Source: Bostrychus sinensis (taxonomy: Eukaryota; Chordata; Actinopteri; Gobiiformes; Eleotridae). From it: a DNA stretch of 64,000 nucleotides. Positions 1 to 12,278 of the stretch are shown here, one piece after another. The stretch spans positions 13,554,534-13,618,533 of the forward strand of contig CM036244.1 of NCBI GenBank assembly GCA_020698575.1, given 5' to 3'. A model generated the notes under the pieces. That model worked only from the letters and a program-made list of their open reading frames with translations. It did not search any database and had not been told where the DNA came from. The stretch's first letter is position 1, and every line of letters starts with the position of its first letter. Both the position numbers and the translations under genes were made by a program.

Positions 1-589
1 GACTTCAAGGCACAGAGAGGGAATATTAACTTAAATGCTTATTTCTGAGGCTGTGGGGAAAAGGACCCAGGCATGTAGACTTAAAGAAGGCAGACATCTA
101 AAAGCCTAAGTCCAAAATGAGATCAAAGTGCAGTTTTTATATGCCTTTCTCAGAGTCTGTTTGATGCCAGATTTTTACCCAAAACTCTCCAGTACCTCCA
201 GCGAGTTATCTGCTGCCGCTGCACGCTGGGGTCCTGGTGGGGGCTGGGTGCTATCGGCAAGCTGTCAGATGAAATTATGGCTACAACAAGAAGAGTACTA
301 TGTGTCTATGAACCAGCAAAGATACAGGCTGCACTGTGGTGGTCCTGCAAAGAAGGAACAATGGCATAGCTAGGATTTTCAAAACGTTAATGCTGTTTTA
401 TTAAGCAGTATCATTGACTGTTCGCAAAACTGTGTATTGTGATTCTTTAGAAATGTTTTGGGAGGCATGCATGCGTTGTCTTAGCAGTGACCAAATGTTG
501 ATGTCATCATACTTCGCTTACAGTGTAGTTGAGCAGAGTAGTAAAGAAATTAAGACTACATTTGACAGTAAAGTTGTTGCTCTAAAGGT

Positions 590-840
590 GGGCAGCGAGG
601 CCAGATTGAGATAGTTTGGACGTGTACAGAGGAGGGATAGTGAAAATATATCGGAAGACGGATGTTCATGATAGAGCTGCCAGCCAGGAGGTCAAGAGGA
701 AGACCAAAGATTTATGGATGTTGTGAAAGAGGGCATGAAGAGAAGAGGACGTAGAAGATCAAGGCTGGGGAGACCCCTGAAAGAGAACAGACGAAAGGAC
801 ACAGTGAAACACATAGAAACAAATGAAAAGACCTATTTTT
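590..840 (+). mobile_element. RTE-like LINE ORF2 C-terminal remnant
   Basis: The conceptual translation keeps recognisable pieces (an FGxVQRRDSEN-like stretch and FMDVVKEGM) broken by stops and frame changes. These match the C-terminal end of a non-LTR retrotransposon ORF2 common in fish. The order on the + strand fits a 5'-truncated, decayed insertion. A related remnant is at 11715-11870. The clade is inferred from memory. Confidence 0.6.
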
Positions 841-1474
841 ACAGTGTATTTTTGGACAAATGAAGATCCCTGGCTAATTTGTTGGTTGTTCTGGGTCATG
901 ACTAGGCGTGTAAACTAAAAGAAAGAGCAGTCCAATAAATTACACCGATGAATGAACTGGATCATGATAGAAACAATTTCCAACAGTGCCTTTCACATTC
1001 CAGCTGTCAGCATTTGGCCTCATTTATTCCAGTTGGAGAACGTACTTCCTCTTCCTCTTCTTGTTTGGCACTTCCTGTTTCAGACTTCCCAGGCTTTATA
1101 GCGTCGGTCATTCGGATTTATTCTGGGACATTTGCTATCCTGTAACGATACTGCTGAACATGTTGTACTTACTATGTTTGTGTGATTGCAATGGAAAAGT
1201 ACATAAAAGTATATAGCACCTATTGTATGCATACAGTACTTCCTACTAACGTCATAAGTGTGAGTTCACAGCTTCCACTTTTCACACTTGATGTCTGAAG
1301 GTCTGACAGCTGCTAGAACTGTGATCTATGGAGGAAGTGACTTTGCACACAGCACCTTCAAGAGTGCACTGTCAATAGTTAAAATACTTATTGTCGTGTG
1401 GGCTCTTTAACTTGATCTTGTATCGCTTTTTGACATAGATAGGGCCTGTGCCACTACAGTACCACCATAGCCGT

Positions 1475-2063
1475 TGGTCTTAAAAGTATTAAAAAGGTAT
1501 TCAATTTGATGTTGCCAAAAACAAGGCCTTAAAAGTATTAAATGGTATGGGCAGGTATTCAGTTTTGTTTGTGTAGGTCTTAAATTGTCAAATTAGGACA
1601 TCAAAGTCAAATTTTTCAGTGCTGTACTTCATCAGAAATATTTTTTAGATCAATACTTTGCAAGTAACATCAGAGAACTATGCCTTTTTTACGAGTTGGA
1701 TATGAATTTGGCAACAAACGTTCGCTCATTTGATTTTATGAAAGCCAAATTTACTATATATGGGCTGTGTAATGTTGCAGGCCTAGGCACATTTGTTGCA
1801 AAAAAAAAAATCCCCACAATACAGTAAATGCTGTTACCACTGAAATTTATGATTCCATTTTGAGATTTTTATTTCACCTGTATTAGGCTTTAAAAATAAA
1901 ACCAATGAGTTTCAGGGAGTAATACTGATATTTTATTAGTATAACATTTATACAGATTATTGTTCTTTTGCTGGAAATCCTGGTCTTAAATTTTATTCTA
2001 AGTGGCATTAAAAAGTCTTTAAAAGTCTTAAATTTCATGAGAAAATACATGGAGCTACCCTGA
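1475..2063. repeat. Interspersed repeat, 'GTCTTAAAAGT' family, copy 1
   Basis: Recurrent GGTCTTAAAAGTATTAAA motifs, an internal ACAGATTATTGTTCT block and the end GGAGCTACCCTG are shared in the same order with 46217-46646. The shared layout marks a dispersed element rather than unique intron. No coding capacity is seen. Confidence 0.65.
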
Positions 2064-2730
2064 AAATGCAAATAAGACTAAAATTTGCTTAGCGTTTTAA
2101 CTCTGTAACATTTTAACACTGTCTCTAGACCATACAACACTGCTGGTCTCATCTCTGTCTTGTACACCTTTCTGTCAAAAACAATCAGATTTTCTAACTC
2201 ATTTCTCTGCTTACTTTATGGATCTGCCCCACTCAGAGCACAGTAACTTTACAACCTCAGGCCACACTGTAAACTCCCCATTTCACTGCCAGTTTTTGCT
2301 TTTTACAAGCTCTTATATTATTAAATTTAAAACTCCGAAAGAGTAGGGTTAGTGCATTTGACCGTTAACCTGCCACAGTGGCTGTACCCTAAAAACCCAT
2401 CAGACTAATACAGTAGTCACTAATTACATGTGATGGCAAAATGTCATTTTTGTATTTAAGAGTTGGAGTATTTAGGTCATTAATTTCAGCAAATTTTCAC
2501 GTCCCATGATGTATAATGTGGTTAAATGTCACCGTCTGGTTCAGGGCGACTTTTTGTCCCATCCCAGACAGAAAACATTGGCATCTTTTCACCCTTCCCC
2601 CAAACCAGTCGGCTTTGGCACTCAGAAGTGTGTTGGCAGCTAATTCACTGGCATTTTCTCCAAGCATCGTAAAGCAGAGTGGTGAGCCCAACACATTTTG
2701 CCACACTGTACAGAGTTAAATGGTCTATTC

Positions 2731-3346
2731 CAGTGGCTGTGGGACAGTGGGCTTACTCAGCACTCAGGAGTCTTTTATTTTTTTTTATTTTATTTTTGTG
2801 TGTTAGTGCTGTTTTTGTTGGGGCAAGTTCTGGTTTAATCCTGGTTTAGCTGTTATTTAGACTTGGTTGAGTCCTGGTCTTGTGTTAGTCCTGGTTAAAT
2901 TCTGGTTTAGCTTAGGTTTAGACCTGGTTTTGCCGTGTATTAGTCCTGATTAAATCCTTAATTTGTCTTGGTTTAGTCTGAGTTTAGTACAGGTTTAGCA
3001 GAGATTTAGACCTGGTTGAGTCCAGGTCTTGTCTTAGTTCTGGTTTAGTCCTAGTTAAGTAAGTCTAGTTTAGCTGAGGTTTAGACCTGGTTTAGTCTCA
3101 TGTTAGACCTGTTTTTTTCTGGTTTAGACTTAGTTGAGTCGAGGTTTAGCTGTGTCTTAGCCTTGGTTTAGTCTCACCCATTTTTTTTTCCTAGTTTAGT
3201 CTTAATTTTGTTCAGGTTTAGCAGTTATTCAGACCTGGTTGAGCCCTGGTCTTGTCTTAGTCCTGATTTAGTCATAGTTAAGTTCTGGTTTAGTCCTGGT
3301 TTAGCTATATTTTCTGAGGTTGGTGTGATAAGTTTGACAATCACTG
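2731..3346. mobile_element. Non-autonomous hAT-type element filled by a degenerate 12-bp array
   Basis: The left end is CAGTGGCTGTGGGACAG and the right end GTTTGACAATCACTG, which pair as the fish hAT terminal type CAGTGGTTCTCAAAC. Possible 8-bp flanks are GTCTATTC and TTCTCTTC (6 of 8 match). The interior is a degenerate tandem array (see 2825-3305). A sister element with better flanks is at 55903-56661. Confidence 0.55.
2825..3305. repeat. Degenerate tandem array, ~12-bp unit TTTAGTCCTGGT
   Basis: About 480 bp of units around GGTTTAGTCCT / GGTTTAGACCT, with many substitutions and one-base length shifts. No open frame is conserved. It sits inside the hAT-type element at 2731-3346. Confidence 0.85.
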
Positions 3347-5099
3347 TTCTCTTCCAATGTACTGTAATAAAAAAGTGCTAAGTGTTGGAATATGTTATTT
3401 TTTATATCTATATAGTGGATCTCATTGTGTTCACAATACAACTTGAAGTATAGGCAGTTGTTTGCTTGCTGTTGGTGCTTAAGAGGAAGTAAAAGATGGC
3501 TATTTGGAGACTGACCTAATCTGGTTACTGTGGTTTCTACGTATTCACAGTCTATAACTAGAACACCCATTCAACCTTCTATTTATCCAGGATGCCAGTG
3601 CGTAAAAGCATGTCTATGACCATATTTCAAACCTGCCACTGACAAAATACATCTTGTGTGATAGGATGGCCTTAGCCTCTAAAAACATCATGATATTTTT
3701 ACTAGTACAAGTATTTCTTTAGGTTTTATGCAGTAAAGTTATTAATCGCTCACAGCAACATGTTCCAACTTTCAGATCCTCTATAAATTTCAAGAGCCTG
3801 TTAAATTTTAATCTTTGTTTTTAGTAAACCATAAGACAGATCTATTAGTTCATTTAGCCTCTCAAGAATATATCTGGCAAAGATGACTGTCATCACTTTA
3901 TCACTTGTAACCAGTTGACACCATTACGCATCGAAATCCCAGATGTTCTTTTTCCACTTTTCTAATTGTAAAGACATTAAGTTTGTGCTGTACCAACGAT
4001 GACCTCCGGTGTTTCCGAGCAGCTCTCAACAACTACAACAAACACAACGCAAAAGGAAAAGTACTTGGTCATCCTTTGGCCCCGTTCCCGTCTGATGTTT
4101 TTGTCACCTTCTGCTAAATCTGTTTTCTCTCCATCCATCCATCAGCATGTAGCTTTGTGTGCCCGTGTGTGTGTTGTGTACATAATGGGAGTGTGTTGAA
4201 CATGCATGCCTTCATCCTGCATGCGTTCACACTCATCTCAGTGTAAAAGGGGAAGGTCATATATTCTTCTTACATTTCCTGTTTTGAAGAGCACTCTGGG
4301 GCTCGGAGTGAAATCGGCCCGGTCATATCAGGGAATGCAATTAAACAAGCAGTTTTTTTTTTTTTTTTTTTGTGGGAGTTGTGGACTGCTGGATGTCTTA
4401 TCTGTGCTGGATTGAAGGAAGAAAGAAGAAACTATAAATTATAATGGCTAAAAGAAATGTATTCAGAAACTATTGGGTTAGAGATGTGTCTAAGCCATCA
4501 ACCTGTAGAGACTTAAAACAAACACAGGCAAGTGAGTGAAGTGTAACAGATAATTTATTTAAGGAATAAACTTTGGCGCTTAGACCCCGGCAGGTATAGG
4601 CTGGTGTGGCAGTGAAGAGGAGGTGATGGAGAGGCTGAGGAGACTGAAGGTTCTGCTGCTGTGGTCGAGGCATGTAGCTGAACAGCAGGATGACTGAGGC
4701 GAGAGGGCGTATACATGTGAATGGCTTGAGATTGGATGAGAGGCAAAGGTGGCAGGCTGTGATTGGCTGACGGTGACAGACAGGTGCTAGGATATGGGCG
4801 GGGACAAGAAATCAGACTTCCTGGTTGAATTTACACATACAGCTTCATTATTTTATGATTTAGACCATAATCATATTTAACTTTTTCTGTGATACATTTT
4901 AAATGAAACAACCATAGTGGCACAAACTGAGATACAGAGTAGTGTCATAATCGAAAGCCAGAGGCACAAATGCACCTTATATTTGCAGACATAGCATTTC
5001 AACATATTTTAAATAGTATCATTGATATAAATCTATTTGATTTGTAACAATGTCCTCCCCATGATTCCAGGATCCAGCTTTTTCCTACAAAAACATGTG

Positions 5100-5225
5100 T
5101 TAGGTGAGCTGGGGACCTCAAAATTGCCCCTGATGAATGTGAGACTAAATGGTTGTCTGTCAGTGTGCGCCTCTGTGTCAGCCCTCCATCTAACTGGTCC
5201 AGGGTGGGCCCATAGTTGCTAGGAT
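5100..5225 (+). repeat. SINE body fragment
   Basis: Contains AATTGCCCCTGATGAATGTGAG, then a region matching the fish SINE body (GTGTCAGCCCT ... TCCAGGGTGGGCCC). The tRNA-like head is absent, so it is 5'-truncated. Related pieces are at 47402, 51480, 53860, 56225 and 63790. Confidence 0.6.
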
Positions 5226-7595
5226 CTGATCCAGTGGATGAATGGCTGAATTTTACTTACTATAACCTGAAATGTGTTGTATATAAAAAGTATGTAGGTG
5301 AAAGAAACTGATTGCAGCTGCAGAACAAGGGCTTGTACTGCATAAGATTGATGCTTGTGTTATGTCTATTTTAATCTTCTTGTTGCAAACGTCAGTAAAA
5401 CCCAAATGCTTGTGGTGTTCTCCTCACTTATAGCAGGAATGTTGAATGAACTAAGATCGCGGTGTTTCCTTTAAATTACAATCCCAGTTTTTACTCGAAG
5501 CAGTGCATTTCTGGGCCGCTGTCATCCTGTTGGATTCCAAGTTGGATTGTCCCACATTCCTGGTGTGGATTCTTTTTTTTCCCCGGCAGCCGTCCGTCAG
5601 TCGTCCGCGGGATGATTTCAGCAGCCGTTTTTAAAAGAGGAAAACCTCCCGGGCCGTGCTTGTGTTTGTGCAGAGTCAGCAGCAGGCGTGGTGGTGCCAA
5701 AATGAGAGAGCGGGACGCCGTTGGAAAGAGGTCATAGAAAAAGGGAGGTATTTAAAAGAGCTCAAAACTGAAATACAGCAAAAGGGTTCAGAAGACTATG
5801 GCAGCCCACAATAATCTAAAATTTACCCCATGTTCTATAAAACCAGTGAGATTGTAAGATGAGTAAAATATTTTGAAGACTGCAGTATAAAAGACGAAAA
5901 GAAATCTAGGCAGACACCAAACTAGTACAAGACAAGCCAGACTGCTTCTTGTAATGGCCAGACTTTTGTACCTGTTGCTACGGAGATGACAACTATGTGT
6001 CCCGGGACAAGGAGAAGGTGGGCACAAAAGCCTCAGTGAGTTACAAGGTTTCTCTTTCTGGCTTCCAAATTCAAAACAATTAATCAGTGAGTTGATCCTC
6101 AGCCGCTCAGACTCGATACTTTTACTTTACAATAAACAAACAAAAACATTGAAAGAATGACTTTTGCTGATTTTTGCCTTTGGACATCAACAAACCACCA
6201 CAAGACTCAGGACTCAGGGAAGGGGAACTGTCCCACTCCAAAGTTTTATACCTCTTTTAATTTGTATCGGTAGAGGCTAGACTTAGGAACTTTTTTACCT
6301 TTTACTTAAAACTGGTCACCTATGAACTCCATTTAGAATTACATATTTAAAATTCACATCTTCTGCCACATGTAGCCTTGTATTGAAATTTTATGATTGA
6401 CTTTTGTTGTTGTCTACTTGTTAATTTCATTTTATCTCCTCCTCATTTATTCAGCAAATTGACTGAATTGTTAAAATAATATACTATCAAATACATTGGA
6501 GAGGATTTCTTGTCTAAAATTATTGCTCTCATCTTTGTATCAGCCTGGATATTTTTACATTCTGGAAAAGAATCCCTAAAGGTTCATACAGTGATTTTTA
6601 ATAAATAAAACTCTTTCTCACATGCCCTCTGTCTTCCTATCTATTCTATATTGAAAGTAGTCTATAATGAAGCTAAGGTGGGTCAGAACTGTCAGGATCA
6701 TTGCATAACCACAGTGGCACAAACTGAGACACAAAGCAGTGTCAAATATTAATATTAGTATTAGTATTAATATCCATCCCAAAAGTTATAAACTGCATTT
6801 CAAACAAATGTGGAGGTTGTACTGTATACTTTATACCTCACCACTGCACACCTGTCTGCATGAAGCCTTCCACACCTGCTGCATCTTTAAAATGGACTAT
6901 AACCATCAGTTTTGGATCCATACAGCCTGTCCTAGGAGCGGATCTCTCCTTCAAGGATGGTCTAAGCACAGGAGTTTGTTTATGTCTACTTCTGTAAAGC
7001 CAGCTTAGATTTAAGTGATTGACATAGTTTTTATTTTACAGTGTCTAATATTATAGGACAAAGCCAATATACTGTTTTGAAAAAGAAGCCGAATCTATTA
7101 CATGATTTTAAATAAATTGGTTTCATTTGTCCAAATCCACCTATCATTTGCTGTAACCCCTCAGCCCCCCACTCAAACTGTCCTCGTCCCGTCTGGTCTT
7201 GGTCTGTCCCAGTTCATTCTGGTTGGGACTGCGTTTATCATTGTCCTGTTGCTTTTGTTCCTGGGCTGTATATAGCTATTGTTGATCACTTTGTTGACCT
7301 TTGACCCTCATTCAGCCGGTTTTGTGATGAGGTTGTGTTATTGCAGGGAAAGGAAAGCCATCGTAAAACTGGCACTCTGCCTAGATGACTTTATAATCGC
7401 TGTTGTTACTTGGTTTATTGTTTTAGAGAGCTACCATAACATGTTAGTAAAGGCTCTTGACACTCAGTTTACAGTAATATGCATTTAGTTGAAGTGTTCT
7501 TCTATGAAACCTGTTGTTTTTAGTTTGTTTATTAATAGTAAATACAAATTGACAAGTTAGCCAGTATAGCTTATGTCTTTTTAATAGAATAAGGT

Positions 7596-7928
7596 TTAGG
7601 GCTGACAGCCTCTGGTTGCTTCGGTTGGTAAGGTCTTGGTTGACAAGAATCTTTTTGGTTGATTAGTTGGATCCACTCTCTGAATCAATAAAGCTGGTCT
7701 AATTTATAACTTTTATTTTAATTTTTATTTAAATTTTTTAAAGATAGCATTGATGATTTTCAGATAGCAGTATATTTTACAGCAACCTTTTGTAAATATT
7801 GTATAACCTAATTAATGTTAAGTCACTTGTTCGATTCTAGTATATCCATTGCTCAATTTTGTTCGATTAATCCCTGTACTGAGCAGAACTTTGGTCGACT
7901 AACAATTGTTTTGCTCGACTACAGCCCT
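7596..7928. mobile_element. Non-autonomous hAT-like element (TTAGGGCTG ends)
   Basis: The ends TTAGGGCTGACA and CTACAGCCCT are inverted. Flanks AATAAGGT and AATAAGTT match at 7 of 8 bases, as expected for an old hAT insertion. The interior repeats GGTTGAC / GTCGAC / CGATTAA motifs. A related, more decayed copy is at 43254-43560. Confidence 0.6.
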
Positions 7929-7980
7929 AATAAGTTAATTCCATTTGACTACTATTCGTAAAATTTTACATATAAATCAT

Positions 7981-8438
7981 TGGGGGTGTAACGATACAGT
8001 AACTGTATTGATTTTTTTTTCCTATGATACAACTACATCGATACACATGACCTTGTATCGAATCATATCGTTTTCTATGAAGTTAATATAGATACACATG
8101 AAGTATCGATCGATAATATTGGAAATATCAAAATTAGAAATTTGTATGTTAAAATAAAACCAGATATGGCTTTTTGGGGATAAATTTAGTGTTTTTAATT
8201 AAATAAAATGTTATATTCAACTTTTCTTTACTCTCTGTCTGCTGGACATAATCAACCCTGGCCACGGTGCTACATTTGAGAATAAACTTTTATGATTTTT
8301 GGCAAAAAGTTGCTGTATCGATTATCAATATGAAGGTGTTGAATCATATTGAATCGTATCATTCCAAATTGAATTGCATCGAAACACTTCTAATCCATAC
8401 ATATCGTATCGTTGCAAAAACTTATCGCTACACCCCTT
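7981..8438. mobile_element. Non-autonomous hAT element with 8-bp target duplication TAAATCAT
   Basis: The direct repeat TAAATCAT occurs at 7973-7980 and 8439-8446. The termini are TGGGGGTGTAACGATAC and, inverted, AAGGGGTGTAGCGATAAG. The 458-bp interior is rich in TATCGAT-type motifs with no coding capacity. The 8-bp duplication and GGGGTGTAACGATA ends fit a fish hAT MITE. Confidence 0.85.
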
Positions 8439-8572
8439 TAAATCATATACAGTAAATAAAGTTTTTCGTATAAATCTACAGGGCAAATAAGTCTCTTTAT
8501 CTGATCTGACTACTGTCTGTCACTATAGGATAGCCCCAACTTTACATATATGTTATCATAAAACATAAAATT

Positions 8573-8755
8573 GGGGCGACAGTGGCACAGTTGTTTAAGT
8601 GCTCACCCACTAATCGGCGAGTCGGTGGTTCTAAATTAACCCGAAGTGCATACTGTCACTGTCCCTTGACAGGACACTTCACCGATATTCACTGCATGTG
8701 GCTGCTTGTGACAGGAAGGGCATCCAGCTGAGAAAACCTGCCAAAACATTGTACG
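8573..8755 (+). mobile_element. tRNA-derived SINE
   Basis: The head GGGGCGACAGTGGCACAGTTG resembles a pol III A box, and GGTGGTTCTAAATT ~40 bp later a B box. The tail region includes GACAGGAAGGGCATCC and AAAACCTGCCAA, shared with the dispersed repeats at 17358, 41510 and others. Confidence 0.6.
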
Positions 8756-10057
8756 ACTAGAACATTATAACATGGTAGAAAGCTCAAAGTTGATTAGGCA
8801 TAAAATATCCCCTTTAACTCACATAAAACATGGGAATTAGTGTTGGATCAGCTCTCACTCCTTTTAATCTAGATTTAAATATACGTAGAAGAATTTAGGA
8901 CATAAACATCCAGCTGGACCATTGTGGGGTGGTTACAGTGAGCGCTTGTCCTTGCTCTCTGCTCCGACACATTGGACCTGATGAAATCCATGTGTGGAGA
9001 TACAGACAAAGGGAATGTTTCCAGTGTGGCTCTGCTTTGTCAACTTCACTGCTGTGTCATGTACTGGCCCGTGTTTGCTTTTCTAAGTGGATCCAAATGC
9101 GGGGACGTCCCATGTATATATGCCCCTTTCGGCCCCTCCATGTGTCTGTGTGTGTTTACTGTGATGGCTGCCATGTTTTAGAGACCAGTACCAGTGTTTA
9201 TGGTCTGCCGAGCCACTGCTGGCAAACAGTTTTCACAACATTACACTTGTAAATATCAAATGGTCATCATTAGGACAGGGCATGTTTTTGTTACTACATT
9301 ATACTTCTCAGTTAAGGCAGGGTTTTCCAAACTTGTGCATGGTCTGGGCTAGTCTGGTCATTTTGGGCAGGGTTGTTCAGCGTTTTGTTTATTTCTAACA
9401 AGGTAACAATGTTTTTTTCCCCCCTATTTAAAGGGACAGTATGCATTTTTATAAGAAAGAATGTGTTTGAGTTGCATAGTGATAGTATAACTTTATAAAA
9501 AAACACTTTTTTTTTTATCTCTCTGTGGTCTCCCCTTGTTGTCACTTACTCATTGCACCAGAGTTTGTGACAAATACAAAATCTTTATGTGAAAGATTCC
9601 ACTGTTTGGTCTACCACACTTGTCATTAACAGAGAAACCAGCTAATTCAGTGTGGTTTGTGTCTAGTTACAAAGAGAAACAGCAAACATAAACAGAGAAA
9701 ACATAAACATGGGAAGAATATTGTCAAAACATCAATGTGATATTTAAAGAGACTGGGGAGTGCATGGTCTAAAGTTAGAAAAGCTGGAGGGTCAAAGGTC
9801 AGCTCAAAAGTTAATTTTCATGTCATGTATTAGTATTTAGTGGGCTGAATTGGTCAGGTTGTACCTATAAAAAAATAACTATTATAGAATATATTAATAA
9901 TAGCAAGAAACCTAGCTAGCTGTTGTTAGGAGGGACACATTTTAAGTATTGTACTGTTAATTCAGTTCAGTGCTATTGTGGTAATTTGTCATCATAATTT
10001 GTATTTCTTCTTTCCCATATTGCTTCTCTTCCTGTCCTAGTGTGCAGTGATTTCCAT

Positions 10058-10165
10058 ATTGATTTCGGTTTTACACCAGATGCCCTTTTCTGACTTATCA
10101 CCCTCCATTTATCCAGGCTTGGGACCAGCACAAAGAGTACTCTGGCTGGATGTAGCCATTCATTT
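10058..10165 (-). repeat. Dispersed SINE/LINE-tail repeat, minus copy
   Basis: Contains ACACCAGATGCCCTTTTCTGA and CCATTTATCCAGGCTTGGGACC, the reverse complement of the segment found in the plus copies at 41510 and 57965. Short minus pieces also occur near 22715-22765 and 43990-44070. Confidence 0.65.
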
Positions 10166-10889
10166 CCAGTAAATGCCTTGGGCTTTCACATTTTTCTGGT
10201 AGATTGAACTTGCTAAGATTTTATGTTGCTAACTTAGATAAAATCTTATAAGGCCCACTTTAAGGCCCTAACCCACTGTTTGGGAACCACAGAGTTAACC
10301 CATTTTGTCTGCATTGAATCTTGTATGACCTTAAACAACGTCTCCTGTTCGGGTTTGATCCTGTCCAGAAAAACAAACACTATTTTAATAAACTGGAAAA
10401 TCCACTGTGTCTTAAAAATATGGAAAAATATTTCAACATGTCTCAAGTTTTATGACTAAATTGCTACTTTAATAAACGCTGTATGTCTTCATCATTGACT
10501 TGTGTGGTGGGGTAAAAATAGTTTTAACAGTAGATGCGTCTGAGGGGTTTGCGGGGGGGTAAAGGCTGTGGTCCTGGAGGGTGGCAGCCCATATTAAACC
10601 ACCACTGAGGGTATTTGTACAAGTGGAGCCAATTAGTGCATGATTGAGAGGAAGGGTATGGTCTGTGTAGTTTTAATGCTTTTGAGTTGAAGTAACCACA
10701 CTCATTGTATTTTAGGGGTTTCTAATAGGACTTTTGGACTTCAAACATGGCTGCCTGGTTTGTTAAATAAACTCATGACAAGTGAGTAAATAAGTTTTAA
10801 TTAATAAATCTTAAAAGTCAACCTTAGAATAATTGGTCAGTTCTGTATCACCAACCATGATCCTTCATATGATTGCTTCATTCACGCTT

Positions 10890-11590
10890 GTTTGTTTATG
10901 CTGAGCCTTGTCCCTTTTCAAGAGCTGAAAACGCTCATTCTCACCGCTCTGCTGTAGACATGTGAACAGGTCCGCTGACAGACCTGCTGGGGCCCAGGGC
11001 AAGGAGGCTTCAGCGGGGCCCATTATAAGAGAAAATATAAAAGGAGGGAATATTTCTGGGTCTCTCTGATCCTGAAACCCAGGACAACAGACCCCTTTGC
11101 CCATTGCTGTTGACGGGCCAGCACATGAAACCAGGAAGTGTTTCTAAACTCCATACACCATCATCAGAATCATTCTAATTTCAGAACTTAAATTCACTAT
11201 GAAGCAGTCAGCTCATTTATCTATCAGTCAGCGTCATGTTGCTAATAGCCGTGCTAATTAGGTATTTTATGCTCTGTTCATTCCTCATCACTGCCAGCAG
11301 GGGGCGACAGACACCTAATCCAACGGTCTTTGCAAATTAGAAGTAACAGGTGCCCAAAGGCAGACGTTTTCCATACATATACATTATTTTAAACATGAAA
11401 TAGCCCACTGATGGAAATGTGTCAAATACAGTTTCAAGCCTGAAAAAGTATAATATCAGACTTTTAACATGTAAGTTACAGAAAATGTTTAGGCTAAACT
11501 TGGATATTTCTTCATGTCCCAAAAAAACAACATTACATAGCAATGAACGAATGTGATGAAGAGACGACAGGTTTTGGCTTTTGTGCAAGT
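10890..11590 (+). repeat. MITE-like family A, decayed copy
   Basis: Shares in order GAGCTG(A)AAACGCTC, GAAACCAGGAAGTGT, CTCATTTATCTATC, GCTAATAGCCGTGCTAA and CACCTAATCCAA with 14481-15012 and 52344-53070. The 5' end is not clear, and the part around 10970-11110 differs. Confidence 0.6.
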
Positions 11591-11714
11591 AGTGCCGTAA
11601 CATTTTAAAACAGGAGTGCTCTGTTACCTTTCGGACACCAGTAAAAATGAGGTTTGTAATGTATGCTTAATTTCACTAATTTGCGACATTTTCAGTTAGG
11701 AATAATGATGATTT

Positions 11715-11880
11715 AATCTCCCAGGCATGAGGCTGTGAGAGAGACCAAAAAAAAGATTTATGGATGTAGTGAAAGAGGACATGAGTTCTGTTGTTGTGAG
11801 AGAAGATAAAAGGAGGCAGATGCTTCGATGTGGCTGACCCCTGAACGGGAATAGAAGGAAAAGATATACAGTTGTTGTTT
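11715..11880 (+). mobile_element. RTE-like LINE ORF2 C-terminal remnant, second copy
   Basis: A frame-broken sequence encodes FMDVVKED-like residues followed by RRQMLRCG and DP-TG, the same LINE C-terminus as at 590-840. It is 5'-truncated and decayed. Confidence 0.55.
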
Positions 11881-12278
11881 TTGCTAATGAGGTCAAATTT
11901 AGCTCTGAGGTTGTAAGCCATAAACTCTTGTGCATATTTTTTGGTTGTTTGGATGTTTGGCTCCATGCTTTGTCCTGATACTTTACTGTGTGGTCAGCTC
12001 ATACACTGGGGCTGATGAGATAAAAAATGAATGTTTTTCCTTAATTTCTTTTCCTTCTCCCATTTCTGGTGACATCATTTTGAGTGCGTGATCCAACCCA
12101 AACTCTGACTGAGAGGGTATGACCTTACTCTTGGGTTACAAATATCTCTTTAAATACAGGCTTAACAATTGTGCCATGAAATTGACTAAATATGTAACTT
12201 TGATATCCATTCCCTGCCCCTTAAGCCATAACCTACTTTAAACAGCAGCCATGTGACAATATATATATTACTAAATAT

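Noticed and set aside
2497..2719. Overlapping frames on both strands
   Set aside because: Antisense mirror frames with no recognisable domain; just before the hAT element.
8573..8650. Possible tRNA gene
   Set aside because: A- and B-box-like sequences are present, but no cloverleaf stem or anticodon arm can be drawn and a SINE tail follows.
8929..9252. Overlapping Cys-rich 107- and 69-codon plus-strand frames
   Set aside because: Cysteines have no zinc-finger spacing; two overlapping frames in one place point to chance.
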